Source: an uncultured bacterium (GTDB lineage: Bacteria > Bacillota > Clostridia > Oscillospirales > Acutalibacteraceae). Taken from it: 54,194 nucleotides of DNA. Position 1 is the first letter of the stretch. The number at the start of each line of letters is the position of its first letter. A program made the position numbers and the translations under genes. This document shows positions 1-7,969 of the stretch, one piece after another. The notes under the pieces were generated by a model. It worked only from the letters and a program-made list of their open reading frames with translations. It made no database searches and was not told the origin of the DNA. The DNA lies in NCBI GenBank assembly GCA_905215105.1, contig CAJMOI010000001.1, positions 1 to 54,194 of the forward strand, in the 5' to 3' direction.

Positions 1-86
1 GGACTCCCGGTTGAACTTTCTCAACCAATGGTTGATTCGGTTGTAAACCGCTGGTTGTAAAGCCTTTTTTCCCTTTTCCAACCCCT

Positions 87-542
87 TTATCCATTGGCTC
101 TGTTCCCATATTCCTCCGCAAAATCCAGATCATAGCGGGTACCATGGGAAAACAGCACGCCCCGGGTAAGGCGGATGCACAGAATACAGGTGTTTTCATC
201 CTCAAAATCATTATGCCCGTTGTTAATCCAGGAAGCAAATGCCGCCTTTAATTTTTCTGCAATGCTTTTGTTTTCTTCCTTGCAGAACCATCCCAGATTG
301 ATTCCCTGACCGTGAGCGGTAAACCAGTCGCCGCATACGGCCACATTGGGGTTCTTGCGAAGCTGGGCTATTTTATTGGACAGACCATAGGTGATGACAT
401 AAAAGGCCCCGTCTTCATACCAGGCATTCACGGTACGGACATAGGGCATATCCCCGTCAACGGTAGCCACTGACAACAGCGTATCATGGCCAAAACGTTC
501 CTGCATAATCTCTTTTGCTTCCTGCGGAAAACTGCTTTTCAT
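87..542 (-). CDS. Pyridoxamine 5'-phosphate oxidase-family protein
   Basis: A 151-residue protein with the split-barrel flavin-binding fold expected of the PPOX family. The N-terminal half has the usual pattern of a strand reading LLSVATVDGDMPYVRTVNAWYEDG followed by a YGLSNKIAQLRKNPNVAVCG block, the region that contacts FMN or a related cofactor in this family. Such small cytoplasmic proteins are usually flavin reductases or general oxidoreductases; the substrate cannot be read from sequence. The ATG at 542 is preceded by a strong GGAGGAGAGG site. It stands alone on the minus strand, and the next gene upstream ends in its own terminator. Family assignment is firm, function is not. Confidence 0.85.
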   Translation of the reverse strand: MKSSFPQEAKEIMQERFGHDTLLSVATVDGDMPYVRTVNAWYEDGAFYVITYGLSNKIAQLRKNPNVAVCGDWFTAHGQGINLGWFCKEENKSIAEKLKAAFASWINNGHNDFEDENTCILCIRLTRGVLFSHGTRYDLDFAEEYGNRANG

Positions 543-587
543 ATACCTCTCCTCCTTTTACGGCCATTGTATCACGCAAAAAAGAAA

Positions 588-622
588 AGCACAAGCAAAG
601 GAACCATTCCTTCGCCTGTGCT
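588..622 (-). terminator. Rho-independent terminator after the 92-aa membrane gene
   Basis: A 14-bp inverted repeat with a few G-T pairs (588-601 against 609-622) is followed on the minus strand by a U-rich run (576-587). It sits directly downstream of the stop of the small membrane gene. Confidence 0.8.
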
Positions 623-649
623 CAAAAATTCAAAAGGGATATCTGAAAC

Positions 650-928
650 TCATTTTTTAACCTCTGACAGAATCAGATTCAAACTGGGAAGATCCAGCGC
701 TATTGCCACCAGAATCCAAATCCAGTCCAGAGACAGAATGCCAACCAGTTTTCCGATCACAAACAGAATCGTAGCCCCCATGGGCACAAAGAAAATCAGA
801 ATGCAGCTGACCACCACCAGCCAGATCTCCATGGTCAGAATCCCCTGCACCTTCAAAACGATGCACAGAATCAGTTTGGCAAGCCCCGTCAAGGTCACTT
901 TTAAATCACTGACAAAAGTATCTTTCAT
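650..928 (-). CDS. Small hydrophobic membrane protein of unknown function
   Basis: A 92-residue protein that I do not recognise. It is almost entirely hydrophobic, with three probable membrane segments: roughly residues 11-33, 34-58 and 66-85. The ATG at 928 is preferred because GGAAGGAAGA lies just upstream; a longer reading from a TTG at 979 would begin inside the preceding terminator stem. It is a single-gene unit bounded by terminators on both sides, so its neighbours give no clue to its role. Confidence 0.6.
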   Translation of the reverse strand: MKDTFVSDLKVTLTGLAKLILCIVLKVQGILTMEIWLVVVSCILIFFVPMGATILFVIGKLVGILSLDWIWILVAIALDLPSLNLILSEVKK

Positions 929-984
929 ATCCGCTCTTCCTTCCCTGTTTTCAATTTCCTCAAGCTTTCCCGTTTTCAAACAAT

Positions 985-1023
985 AAAAAAATTCCGGAAT
1001 ACCGACGTACTCCGGAATTTTTT
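985..1023 (-). terminator. Rho-independent terminator after the DUF4177-like gene
   Basis: A 12-bp perfect stem (986-997 against 1011-1022) with A-rich and T-rich flanks on either side. It follows the minus-strand gene ending at 1099 and separates it from the small membrane gene. Confidence 0.8.
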
Positions 1024-1098
1024 ATTTGGCAACAAACGCAATTTACGATACGGGTTGCAAGCGGTTGCAAAGTTGCATTTTGTGCAACCAACAGAAAA
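1024..1098. repeat. GGTTGCAA-type short repeats
   Basis: Between terminator and gene, GGTTGCAA occurs twice in tandem, then AGTTGCA, then an inverted GTGCAACC. The motif resembles the GGTTGTAAA and CAACC units at positions 1-60. No gene is visible here. Confidence 0.35.
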
Positions 1099-1623
1099 TC
1101 AGAAACAGATTCTTATAAATCTTTCCAAAATTAAAATATGTTGGTCAACAGTGGAATTCGTTCCGGTAGAAAAGCCACCAAATCCGCCGCTGGTACTGTT
1201 GTGTCCTAACTCATTAGCATAAGCGAAGACCAATCGCCATCCATCTAATGCATAATCATTTAAAAGTCGAGTTACTTGTGTGGTTGTAAGTCCACCACCA
1301 TCATCGTCAACCAAACTTAATGTGGTATATTCATAATACCCTTCATAGCCTTTCGATTTTAGTGAATTGATCCGGTTTTCGAAAGCTTGTTTCTGACATT
1401 GGATTTGCCGTTCTCTCTCTGCTTGACGTGCGGCTTCCTCCTCTATTCTTTCTTTTCTTTCTCGTTCTTTAGCCTCCAACTCGAGTGCGTTTTCAGGGCG
1501 TGATGCGAGTTCGTCTCTTAATATTTTCAATTCCTCTTCCGAGTATAAATCGACCTGGTCTTCCAGAATCAACAATAAATCTTCTGTAGATAATTCTTTG
1601 GCTTCATTTTTGAAATTGTCCAC
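1099..1623 (-). CDS. DUF4177-like protein with a coiled-coil N-terminal half
   Basis: A 174-residue protein starting at a GTG behind a GGAGG site. Residues 1-45 are acidic and helical. Residues 45-90 are a highly charged Glu/Arg helix, probably a coiled coil. From about residue 93 to the end the pattern YEYTTLSLVDDDGG...LLNDYALDGWRLVFAYANE...ILILER matches the small DUF4177 fold, in which a Gly-Trp-Arg turn precedes a strand and a C-terminal Leu-Glu-Arg strand closes the domain. DUF4177 proteins have no settled function. The gene has its own sigma-A-type promoter at 1649-1677 and its own terminator. Confidence 0.6.
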   Translation of the reverse strand: MDNFKNEAKELSTEDLLLILEDQVDLYSEEELKILRDELASRPENALELEAKERERKERIEEEAARQAERERQIQCQKQAFENRINSLKSKGYEGYYEYTTLSLVDDDGGGLTTTQVTRLLNDYALDGWRLVFAYANELGHNSTSGGFGGFSTGTNSTVDQHILILERFIRICF

Positions 1624-1648
1624 AACGATTTCCTCCGTTTTTTATTTG

Positions 1649-1677
1649 ATTATACCATAAACATATTGAATTTTCAA
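1649..1677 (-). promoter_or_regulatory. Sigma-A-type promoter for the DUF4177-like gene
   Basis: On the minus strand a TTGAAA box (1672-1677), a 17-bp spacer and TATAAT (1649-1654) lie about 26 bp upstream of the GTG start. Confidence 0.75.
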
Positions 1678-1678
1678 T

Positions 1679-1860
1679 GACAATGATACTATTCTTTGAC
1701 ACGATGAAACTTTTCTCCCACAATGAAACTAATCTCATTCACAATGAAATTATTCTATTGAGAATAGTTTCATTGTGGATTTCCGTTGTGCTGCAATGGA
1801 TCAAATCATCCCTAAAAAGCACCGAAGGGAGTGCCAGAGAATGGCACAATGAAATTACTC
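1679..1860. repeat. Degenerate ACAATGAAA direct and inverted repeats
   Basis: This gene-free stretch holds four imperfect 19-21 bp units beginning CAATGA or CGATGA at 1681, 1702, 1721 and 1742. An almost perfect 17-bp hairpin follows (1740-1756 against 1761-1777), and another unit is at 1845-1860. The only open frame here (1677-1949) is low-complexity repeat translation and is not a gene. Confidence 0.6.
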
Positions 1861-1916
1861 TTTTTCGTCCCGTAGCCGAAAAGCCTTGTAGGACAAGGGT
1901 TTTTACAAAAAGAAAA

Positions 1917-1959
1917 AGAACGAAAGTTGCAATCCCAATGGTATCATAACTTTCGTTCT
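1917..1959 (-). terminator. Terminator of the tRNA cluster
   Basis: A perfect 12-bp inverted repeat (1917-1928 against 1948-1959) is followed on the minus strand by TTTTCTTTTT. It lies five bases past the CCA end of tRNA-Val and closes the minus-strand tRNA transcript. Confidence 0.75.
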
Positions 1960-1963
1960 TATT

Positions 1964-2040
1964 TGGTGGACACGAGGGGACTCGAACCCATGACCTCTCG
2001 CGTGTGAGGCGAGCGCTCTAACCAGCTGAGCTACGCGTCC
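1964..2040 (-). tRNA. tRNA-Val(CAC)
   Basis: The minus strand folds into a complete cloverleaf of 77 nt including an encoded CCA. The acceptor stem starts GGACGCG, the D arm is AGCTCAGCTGGTTAGAGC, and the T arm contains GGGTTCGAGTCCC. The seven-base anticodon loop CTCACAC gives anticodon CAC, which reads GUG valine codons. Confidence 0.95.
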
Positions 2041-2047
2041 TTATTTT

Positions 2048-2077
2048 GAAACCTCCGAGAAATTTCTCGGAGGTTTC
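2048..2077. repeat. 30-bp perfect palindrome between two tRNA genes
   Basis: A gap-free palindrome of 15+15 bases centred at 2062/2063 lies between tRNA-Val and tRNA-Glu. It lacks a U-tract on either strand, so it is more likely an RNA-processing hairpin or a cruciform-forming site than a classical terminator. Confidence 0.7.
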
Positions 2078-2080
2078 TAT

Positions 2081-2155
2081 TGGTGACCCGGACGAGATTC
2101 GAACTCGTGAACCCGCCGTGAAAGGGCGGTGTCTTAACCGCTTGACGACCGGGCC
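2081..2155 (-). tRNA. tRNA-Glu(TTC)
   Basis: A 75-nt cloverleaf with encoded CCA on the minus strand. The acceptor begins GGCCCGG, the anticodon loop CTTTCAC gives UUC, and the T arm contains GAGTTCGAATCTC. Confidence 0.95.
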
Positions 2156-2158
2156 ATT

Positions 2159-2235
2159 TGGTAGCGGCAAATGGATTCGAACCATCGACACTTCGGGTAT
2201 GAACCGAATGCTCTAGCCAACTGAGCTATGCCGCC
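2159..2235 (-). tRNA. tRNA-Met(CAT), elongator type
   Basis: A 77-nt cloverleaf with encoded CCA. The anticodon loop TTCATAC gives CAU. The acceptor GGCGGCA with a paired first base fits an elongator Met tRNA. An initiator would carry the C1-A72 mismatch and three GC pairs in the anticodon stem, neither of which is present. A tRNA-Ile2 with lysidine-modified CAU is the main alternative. Confidence 0.88.
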
Positions 2236-2322
2236 ATAATTGCGCTTCGTTTTCGGTACGGAGCGTTATTGATTATACATGATGCATGTCCCATTTGTCA
2301 ATAGGAAAACGAAAAATTTTTC

Positions 2323-2357
2323 AAAAAAATTCTGCCGCAGGGGATTTCCTGCGGCAG
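2323..2357 (-). terminator. guaB terminator
   Basis: A 10-bp GC-rich stem, CTGCCGCAGG (2332-2341) against CCTGCGGCAG (2348-2357), is followed on the minus strand by a T-rich tract. It lies 14 bp past the guaB stop. Confidence 0.85.
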
Positions 2358-2370
2358 AAACTCAATTTTC

Positions 2371-3852
2371 TCAGAAAGAATAGGAATAGTTGGGGGATTC
2401 CTTGGTGATCTGGATGTCGTGGGGATGGCTTTCCTTCAGGCCAGCGCCGGTAATCCGGATGAACTGTGCCTTCTCATGCAGCTCCGGAATGTTGGCGCAT
2501 CCGGTATAGCCCATACCGGCACGCAGGCCGCCCAGCATCTGATAAATAGTGTCGGCCAGGGGGCCCTTGAAGGGCACGCGGCCTTCCACGCCTTCGGGAA
2601 CCAGCTTGCGGGCGTCCGCCTGGAAGTACCGGTCGGAGCTGCCCTTGCCCATAGCGGCCAGGCTGCCCATACCACGGTACACCTTGAACTGACGTCCCTG
2701 ATACAGCTCGTACTCTCCGGGAGACTCCTTGCAGCCTGCAACCAGAGAACCAACCATAACAACGTTTGCACCGGCAGCCAGTGCCTTGACAATGTCGCCG
2801 GAATACTTGATGCCGCCATCAGCAATCACCGGGATGCCATACTTGGCAGCCACACAGGCAGCGTCATAAATAGCGGTAATCTGAGGCACACCAATACCAG
2901 CCACAATACGGGTGGTGCAGATGGAGCCGGGGCCGATGCCCACTTTGACACAGTCAGCACCTGCGTTAATCAGGGCCTCTGCGCCGGAACCGGTAGCGAT
3001 ATTGCCTGCGATCACGGGCAGGTTGGGATATGCCTTCTTAATCTTGGTAACGGCTTCCAGAACGCCGTTGTTGTGACCATGGGCGGAGTCCAGCGTGACC
3101 ACGTCCACCTGGGCCTTTACCAGCTCTGCCACACGCTCCAGCACGTCGGGAGTAGCACCCACAGCAGCGCCAGCCAGCAGACGGCCGCCTGCATCTCTTG
3201 CGGAGTTGGGGTACTGAACAGCCTTCTCGATATCCTTAATGGTAATCAGGCCCTTCAGGTTGCCCTGCTCGTCCACGATGGGGAGCTTCTCAATGCGGTG
3301 CTGGCGCAGGATCTCCTGTGCCTGCTCCAGCGTGGTGCCCACGGGAGCGGTCACCAGATGCTCTTTGGTCATGACAGCGGAAATGGGCTGAGAGAAGTCC
3401 TTCTCCGTCATAAACCGCAGGTCGCGGTTGGTGATGATACCCACCAGCTTGCCCTGCTCGTCCACAATGGGCACACCGGAAATCTTGTAGCGGGCCATGA
3501 TGGCGTTGGCGTCTGCCACCAGATGCTCAGGGGACAGGAAGAACGGGTTGACAATGACGCCGTTTTCAGAGCGCTTGACCCGGTCGATCTGGTCGGCCTG
3601 CTTCTCAATGGACATGTTCTTGTGGATAATACCAATGCCGCCTTCCCGGGCGATGGCGATGGCCATGTCGGCTTCCGTAACCGTATCCATGGCGGAGGTC
3701 ATGATGGGAGTGTTCAGCTTGATGGTCTTGGTCAGCCAGGTAGACAGGTCCACCTGCTTGGGCAGTACGTGGGATTCCGCGGGAATCAGCAGCACGTCGT
3801 CAAAGGTGAGGCCTTCTTTTACGAATTTTTCGCTGTAATTGGTGTTTACCAT
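2371..3852 (-). CDS. guaB: Inosine-5'-monophosphate dehydrogenase
   Basis: A full-length 493-residue cytoplasmic enzyme that oxidises IMP to XMP with NAD+, the committed step of GTP synthesis. The TIM barrel opens with the LTFDDVLLIPAES signature. Two CBS modules occupy about residues 95-210 and usually bind adenine or guanine nucleotides as regulators. The catalytic loop GSICTTR lies at 309-315 with the nucleophile Cys312, and the IMP phosphate site DGGIKYSGD and the flap RGMGSLAAM follow. It has its own promoter and terminator and is therefore monocistronic. No purine riboswitch is visible in its leader. Confidence 0.98.
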   Translation of the reverse strand: MVNTNYSEKFVKEGLTFDDVLLIPAESHVLPKQVDLSTWLTKTIKLNTPIMTSAMDTVTEADMAIAIAREGGIGIIHKNMSIEKQADQIDRVKRSENGVIVNPFFLSPEHLVADANAIMARYKISGVPIVDEQGKLVGIITNRDLRFMTEKDFSQPISAVMTKEHLVTAPVGTTLEQAQEILRQHRIEKLPIVDEQGNLKGLITIKDIEKAVQYPNSARDAGGRLLAGAAVGATPDVLERVAELVKAQVDVVTLDSAHGHNNGVLEAVTKIKKAYPNLPVIAGNIATGSGAEALINAGADCVKVGIGPGSICTTRIVAGIGVPQITAIYDAACVAAKYGIPVIADGGIKYSGDIVKALAAGANVVMVGSLVAGCKESPGEYELYQGRQFKVYRGMGSLAAMGKGSSDRYFQADARKLVPEGVEGRVPFKGPLADTIYQMLGGLRAGMGYTGCANIPELHEKAQFIRITGAGLKESHPHDIQITKESPNYSYSF

Positions 3853-3913
3853 TCCTAATTCTCTCCCTTTCTTTCTGATTTCTTCTGTGAAAAAACGTGG
3901 TATATAGTAGTTA

Positions 3914-3942
3914 ATTATACCATGTACTTATGGAGAATACAA
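3914..3942 (-). promoter_or_regulatory. guaB promoter
   Basis: On the minus strand TTGTAT (3937-3942), a 17-bp spacer and an extended TGGTATAAT element (-10 at 3914-3919) lie about 60 bp upstream of the guaB ATG. The rest of the 3853-4126 gap shows no gene. Confidence 0.8.
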
Positions 3943-4126
3943 CCGGGCGCATCGAAAGCCGGCACGAAGTTTTTTCGTTTTTTCGGCGGTTTTTCGGGTA
4001 TTTTCTTCAAAATCCGCGAACACGGTCGCTTTTTGCGGAAAAACTTGCAATTCTTCCCGTTTTCTTTCGTTTTCTCCTGCTATCTCTTTAACGTGTTGAT
4101 GTGATAACTCTATGCATTCCAGGGTA

Positions 4127-4867
4127 TCAATCCTGCTGCTCCCGCTGTGTCAGCTCCGCCGAAGCCTCAAAGGCTCTTCCCCGGCTGTTCTCACCGTACA
4201 GCAGCACCTGCCCGTCCTTTTCCGCACCAAAAATCCGGATCACTTCTCCCAGCAGGCTCTCGTTGACAAAGTTGATCTGTACCCGGCTGAGCTTTTTTCC
4301 CATGATGCCGCCGGGAGCGAAATCATAGAAAATATCCCCGTAAATGGCGTTGTTCAAATGGCCGTTGTAATCCAGATCAGAATACCGGATGACCCGTTCC
4401 CCCAGAAAGGGCAGCCCTTCGATTTTGATACGGGAAAGCACATGATCCGTCACGCCGTTTGCGGAAGCGTCCAGCCCATAGGCCGCAAACTTTCTCGGAT
4501 GCAGAATCCGGTGGGTCTGGGTATTGGCCGCCACACTGCACTGCATCACATAGGCGATGGATTCCTCCCCCACAAAAAACTCATAGTCCCGATAGAACTC
4601 CGCACCGCGCACGCCCTGGGGTTTTGTCACCACCCGCAGCTCTTCCGTATGGGCGGGCATTCTTTTAATGGTGCTTTCGCTTTTGGTAATGAGAAAGACC
4701 ATCCCGTCTTCCTTCAATTTTTCATAGCCTACCCCCAGCGCTGCCAGGTGCTTTTCGCTGGTTTCCTGACAAATGCGCAGCATGGTGGAGAGCTTCATTT
4801 CACTCTGGGCATCCACTTCAAAGGTAGCTACCCGCCAGTGGTTTTCATATTGCCGGATATCGGCCAT
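4127..4867 (-). CDS. Acyl-ACP thioesterase
   Basis: A 246-residue double hot-dog protein of the acyl-ACP thioesterase family, which releases free fatty acids from acyl carrier protein. The first hot dog holds LRICQETSEKHLAALGVGYEKL. The second carries YSDLDYNGHLNNAIYGDIF, the signature with the Asn/His residues used in catalysis. The ATG at 4867 has a GGGGAG site upstream. An in-frame extension to 4942 translates through the serS terminator and was not used. The terminator means it probably receives only read-through from serS. Chain-length preference cannot be told from sequence. Confidence 0.88.
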   Translation of the reverse strand: MADIRQYENHWRVATFEVDAQSEMKLSTMLRICQETSEKHLAALGVGYEKLKEDGMVFLITKSESTIKRMPAHTEELRVVTKPQGVRGAEFYRDYEFFVGEESIAYVMQCSVAANTQTHRILHPRKFAAYGLDASANGVTDHVLSRIKIEGLPFLGERVIRYSDLDYNGHLNNAIYGDIFYDFAPGGIMGKKLSRVQINFVNESLLGEVIRIFGAEKDGQVLLYGENSRGRAFEASAELTQREQQD

Positions 4868-4897
4868 GGCTTTCTCCCCTTTTTTGAAAATGAAAAG

Positions 4898-4929
4898 CAG
4901 GGACGCCCGGAGTATTTCCGGCGTCCCTG
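4898..4929 (-). terminator. Terminator after serS
   Basis: A stem of about 13 bp with a short loop (left arm from 4898, right arm to 4929) is followed on the minus strand by CTTTTCATTTT. It lies between the serS stop and the thioesterase start. Confidence 0.75.
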
Positions 4930-4942
4930 TTTGTTTGTACAA

Positions 4943-6220
4943 TCAGCGAATGACGTCAATTCCCATATACGGGCGCAGCACCTCAGGCACAGTCACGCTG
5001 CCGTCGGCGTTCTGATACTGCTCTACGATGGCGGGCATCACGCGGCTGGTGGCCAGACCGGAAGCATTCAGGGTGTGGACAAACTGCAGCTTCTTGTCCT
5101 CTCCGCGGAACTTCACATTGCCGCGGCGTGCCTGATAGTCCCGTGCATTGGAAGCGGAGCTGACCTCCTTGTAAATGCCCATGCTGGGAATCCACACTTC
5201 GATATCATAGGTGCGGGCCATGGAGAAGGAGCAGTCACCGGCTGCCAGCTTGCTCAGGCGGTAATGGAGGCCCAGTTCCTGTACCAGACGCTCTGCCTTC
5301 ATCACCAGCTCGTCAAAAGCAGCGTCGGACTGGTCGGGGCGGGTGTACTGCACCATTTCCACCTTGTTGAACTGGTGGCCGCGGATCATGCCGCGCTCTT
5401 CGGAGCGGTAGCTGCCTGCTTCACGGCGATAGCAGGGGGTGTACGCAATATACTTGCGGGGCAGATCCTCGTCGGTGAGAATCTCATCCCGATGCAGGTT
5501 GACCAGTGCGGTTTCAGCAGTGGGCAGCAGGAACTTTTTGTCTGCGCTGGTGGGGTTCTGAATCCAGTAAACCTCTTCGCTGAACTTGGGGAACTGACCG
5601 GCCACATAGCCGCATTCATAGTTGAGCATGTGAGGGGGCAGAATCAGCTCATAGCCGTCCTTCAGGTGCTCGTTGATGAAGAAGTTGAGCAGTGCCCACT
5701 CCATCCGTGCGCCTGCGCCGCGATAAATCCAGGCGCCGTTGCCGCCCAGCTTTGCGCCGCGCTGATAATCGATCATGCCCAGGCTCTCGCACAGGTCCAC
5801 ATGGTTCTTGGCTTCGAAATCAAACTTGGGCTGCTCGCCGAAATAGTGCAGGGGCACGTTCTGCTCCTTGCCGCCGGCCACCACGTTCTCGTCGGGCATA
5901 TTGGGCAGAGACAGCATCAGATCCTGCTGCTTCTCTTCCAGCTGTCCCAGCTGTGCGTCGGCTTCCTTAATCTGGTCAGCCAATGCCTTCATTCTGGCCA
6001 TCAGTTCGGTGGTGTCCTCGCCGGCCTTCTTCATCTGGGGAATTTTCTTGGTGTCGGCGTTGCGCTCGGCCTTCATGGCTTCCACCGTACCGGTGAGCTC
6101 GCGGCGCTTGGCGTCGATGTCCAGAATCTCATCCACAATGTGGTCCAGGTTCATTTCTCTCTTCTTGATGTTGGCTTTCACCAGATCAGGATTGGTGCGA
6201 ATCAGCTTAATGTCCAGCAT
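4943..6220 (-). CDS. serS: Seryl-tRNA synthetase
   Basis: A 425-residue class II aminoacyl-tRNA synthetase that charges tRNA-Ser. Residues 25-105 form the long antiparallel coiled-coil arm that grips the tRNA variable arm, with alternating Lys/Arg/Glu. Motif 2 appears as CYRREAGSYRSEERGMIRGH followed by QFNKVEM, and motif 3 lies in SSASNARDYQARRGNVKFR near the C terminus. It starts 52 bp downstream of parB, so it is probably in the parAB transcript. No serine T-box precedes it, which is notable because such leaders are common before Firmicutes serS. Confidence 0.98.
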   Translation of the reverse strand: MLDIKLIRTNPDLVKANIKKREMNLDHIVDEILDIDAKRRELTGTVEAMKAERNADTKKIPQMKKAGEDTTELMARMKALADQIKEADAQLGQLEEKQQDLMLSLPNMPDENVVAGGKEQNVPLHYFGEQPKFDFEAKNHVDLCESLGMIDYQRGAKLGGNGAWIYRGAGARMEWALLNFFINEHLKDGYELILPPHMLNYECGYVAGQFPKFSEEVYWIQNPTSADKKFLLPTAETALVNLHRDEILTDEDLPRKYIAYTPCYRREAGSYRSEERGMIRGHQFNKVEMVQYTRPDQSDAAFDELVMKAERLVQELGLHYRLSKLAAGDCSFSMARTYDIEVWIPSMGIYKEVSSASNARDYQARRGNVKFRGEDKKLQFVHTLNASGLATSRVMPAIVEQYQNADGSVTVPEVLRPYMGIDVIR

Positions 6221-6272
6221 GTTCCTATTCCTCTCTTTTTGTTAGCGTATATTCTATATTGATCTGAAATAC

Positions 6273-7142
6273 TCAGATTTCATCAGGTTCTTTGAATTCA
6301 ATAGAAGCCATCAGCCGCTGCAAATCCTCTTCTCCATAGAATTCAATTTGCAGAACGCCTTTTTTCCCATTGCCTGCCACCCGGACTTTCCGGCCCAGAT
6401 GCTCATGCAGGGAAAGCTCCACTTCATCAAAGTAGGTACACCGGCTGACAACAGGCGTCTCTTTTCCGGAAGACTCCTGAGCGGCCTTTTTGGCCAGCTT
6501 TTCCAGCTGACGGACAGAAAGGCCTTCCGCCGCTGCTTTCCGGGCCACTGCCACCATCAGCTCTTCATCGGCAAAGGCCAGCAGCGCTCTGCCGTGACCG
6601 GCGGAAAGTTCTCCCCTCTCCACCATGTCCTGAATCTCCTGTGGCAGTCCCAGCAGCCGCATGGCGTTGGTCACCGCCGGGCGGGACTTGCCCACGGTTT
6701 TGGCCACTTCTTCCTGTGTCAGTTCATATTTTTCCAACAGGGTCTGATACCCCCTGGCTTCTTCCAGCGGCGTTAAGTCCTCCCGCTGTAAGTTTTCAAT
6801 CAGCGCCAGCTCCATCACTTCGCCGTCGTTCATTTCCCGAACCATAGCCGGAACTTCCGAAAGCCCCGCCATCCGGGCTGCACGCCAGCGGCGTTCACCG
6901 GCGACGATCTGATAGCCGCCGCCGAAAATCGGCCGTACCAGCAGCGGCTGTAACACGCCGTGCTGACTGATGGAGTCTGCCAGCTCTGCCATGGCCTTTT
7001 CGTCAAAATCTTTTCGGGGCTGCTCCCGGTTGGGTTCCAGCTCGCTGATCCGAAGCATCACGGCTCCGCTGCCGGACTCCTGGGTGTTCTCCGCGAAGAT
7101 GGCGTCCAGCCCTCTTCCCAGTCCCCCTTTTTTCACACTCAC
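6273..7142 (-). CDS. parB: Chromosome-partitioning protein ParB (Spo0J)
   Basis: A 289-residue CTP-dependent DNA clamp that loads at parS and spreads to organise the origin. After the usual KKGGLGRGLDAIF N terminus, which stimulates the ParA ATPase, come the CTP-binding GERRWRA motif (about 82-88), ENLQR (116-120) and the parS-binding helix-turn-helix GKSRPAVTNAMRLLGL. Residues at the positions that separate ParB from Noc are ParB-like: Arg154 and Gly182 before the conserved His. The start is a GTG with AAGGAGGGG upstream. It is 12 bp from parA. Confidence 0.96.
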   Translation of the reverse strand: MSVKKGGLGRGLDAIFAENTQESGSGAVMLRISELEPNREQPRKDFDEKAMAELADSISQHGVLQPLLVRPIFGGGYQIVAGERRWRAARMAGLSEVPAMVREMNDGEVMELALIENLQREDLTPLEEARGYQTLLEKYELTQEEVAKTVGKSRPAVTNAMRLLGLPQEIQDMVERGELSAGHGRALLAFADEELMVAVARKAAAEGLSVRQLEKLAKKAAQESSGKETPVVSRCTYFDEVELSLHEHLGRKVRVAGNGKKGVLQIEFYGEEDLQRLMASIEFKEPDEI

Positions 7143-7154
7143 GCTCGCCCCTCC

Positions 7155-7919
7155 TTATCGATGATTTTGTTCCACTTCTTTTGCCAGCTCCCGATAGGCC
7201 TTTGCGCCCTTGGAAGAACGGTCAAAATAGAGGATGGGCTTTCCAAAGCTGGGGGCTTCCGAAAGCCGGACCGTTCTGGGAATGGTGGTGGCAAATACCT
7301 TTCTGGGGAAGTACTTCTTTACTTCCTCCACCACCTGCTGGGTCAGGTTCAGCCGTCCGTCGTACATGGTCAGCAGCACGCCCTCCAGATCCAGCTGCTC
7401 ATTATACTGACGCTTGACCCGGCGCACACTGTTCATCAGCTGGGACAGTCCCTCCAGCGCGTAATACTCGCACTGAATGGGCACCAGCAGCGTGTCCGCT
7501 GCGCACAGCGCGTTGGTGGTGATGATGCCCAGAGACGGCGGACAGTCGATGATGATATAGTCATACACTTCCCGCAGTGTCAGCAGGGCTTTTTTCAAAA
7601 GCGCCTCCCGGTGCTCCTGAGAAATCAGTTCCAGCTCCGCCGCCGCCAGATTCATGCTGGAGGGCAGGATATCCAGATTCTGATAATCCGTATGAACCAG
7701 AATCTCCTCTACGCCGCATTCTCCGATGAGCAGCTCATACACCGTTTTCCGGCTGTGTTTCCGGTCAATGCCCACGCCGCTGGAGGAGTTTCCCTGGGGG
7801 TCGGAATCCACCAGCAGGGTCTTTTTTCCCATCTCTCCCAATGCCGCGGAAAGGTTCACCGCCGTGGTGGTTTTACCCACGCCGCCTTTCTGATTGGCAA
7901 CCGCAATGATTGTTCCCAT
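7155..7919 (-). CDS. parA: Chromosome-partitioning ATPase ParA (Soj)
   Basis: A 254-residue Walker-type ATPase. The deviant Walker A box KGGVGKTTT with its signature lysine is at residues 11-19. Walker A', LLVDSDPQGN, and Walker B, YIIIDCPPSLG, follow in the usual positions. ParA forms ATP-dependent dimers on the nucleoid, is displaced by ParB, and in Firmicutes also modulates DnaA. It is transcribed from its own promoter (-10 at 7964-7969) and leads the parA-parB-serS unit. Confidence 0.97.
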   Translation of the reverse strand: MGTIIAVANQKGGVGKTTTAVNLSAALGEMGKKTLLVDSDPQGNSSSGVGIDRKHSRKTVYELLIGECGVEEILVHTDYQNLDILPSSMNLAAAELELISQEHREALLKKALLTLREVYDYIIIDCPPSLGIITTNALCAADTLLVPIQCEYYALEGLSQLMNSVRRVKRQYNEQLDLEGVLLTMYDGRLNLTQQVVEEVKKYFPRKVFATTIPRTVRLSEAPSFGKPILYFDRSSKGAKAYRELAKEVEQNHR

Positions 7920-7963
7920 GGAAACGCCCCTTTCTTACTGTAAACCATGTGATAACGATTTTC

Positions 7964-7969
7964 ATTATA
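7964..7969 (-). promoter_or_regulatory. parA promoter -10 box
   Basis: A perfect TATAAT on the minus strand lies 44 bp upstream of the parA ATG. A weak TTTTTC at about 17 bp further upstream could serve as the -35 box. The two parS sites lie just behind it, so ParB loading could affect this promoter. Confidence 0.6.

Noticed and set aside
1677..1949. 90-codon plus-strand frame over the AATGAAA patch
   Set aside because: Its first half is repeat translation, with no start site support or homology.
2419..3858. Long plus-strand frame opposite guaB
   Set aside because: Shadow of guaB; rich in His/Gly/Leu without domains, while guaB is certain on the other strand.
3853..4126. Purine riboswitch before guaB
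   Set aside because: The leader from the TATAAT box to the ATG is only about 55 nt and lacks the conserved three-way junction.
4112..6262. 716-codon plus-strand frame opposite the thioesterase and serS
   Set aside because: Spans two confirmed minus-strand genes and their terminator; shadow frame.
6221..6272. Serine T-box before serS
   Set aside because: The 52-bp gap to parB has no room for a T-box and no TGGNACCGCG element.
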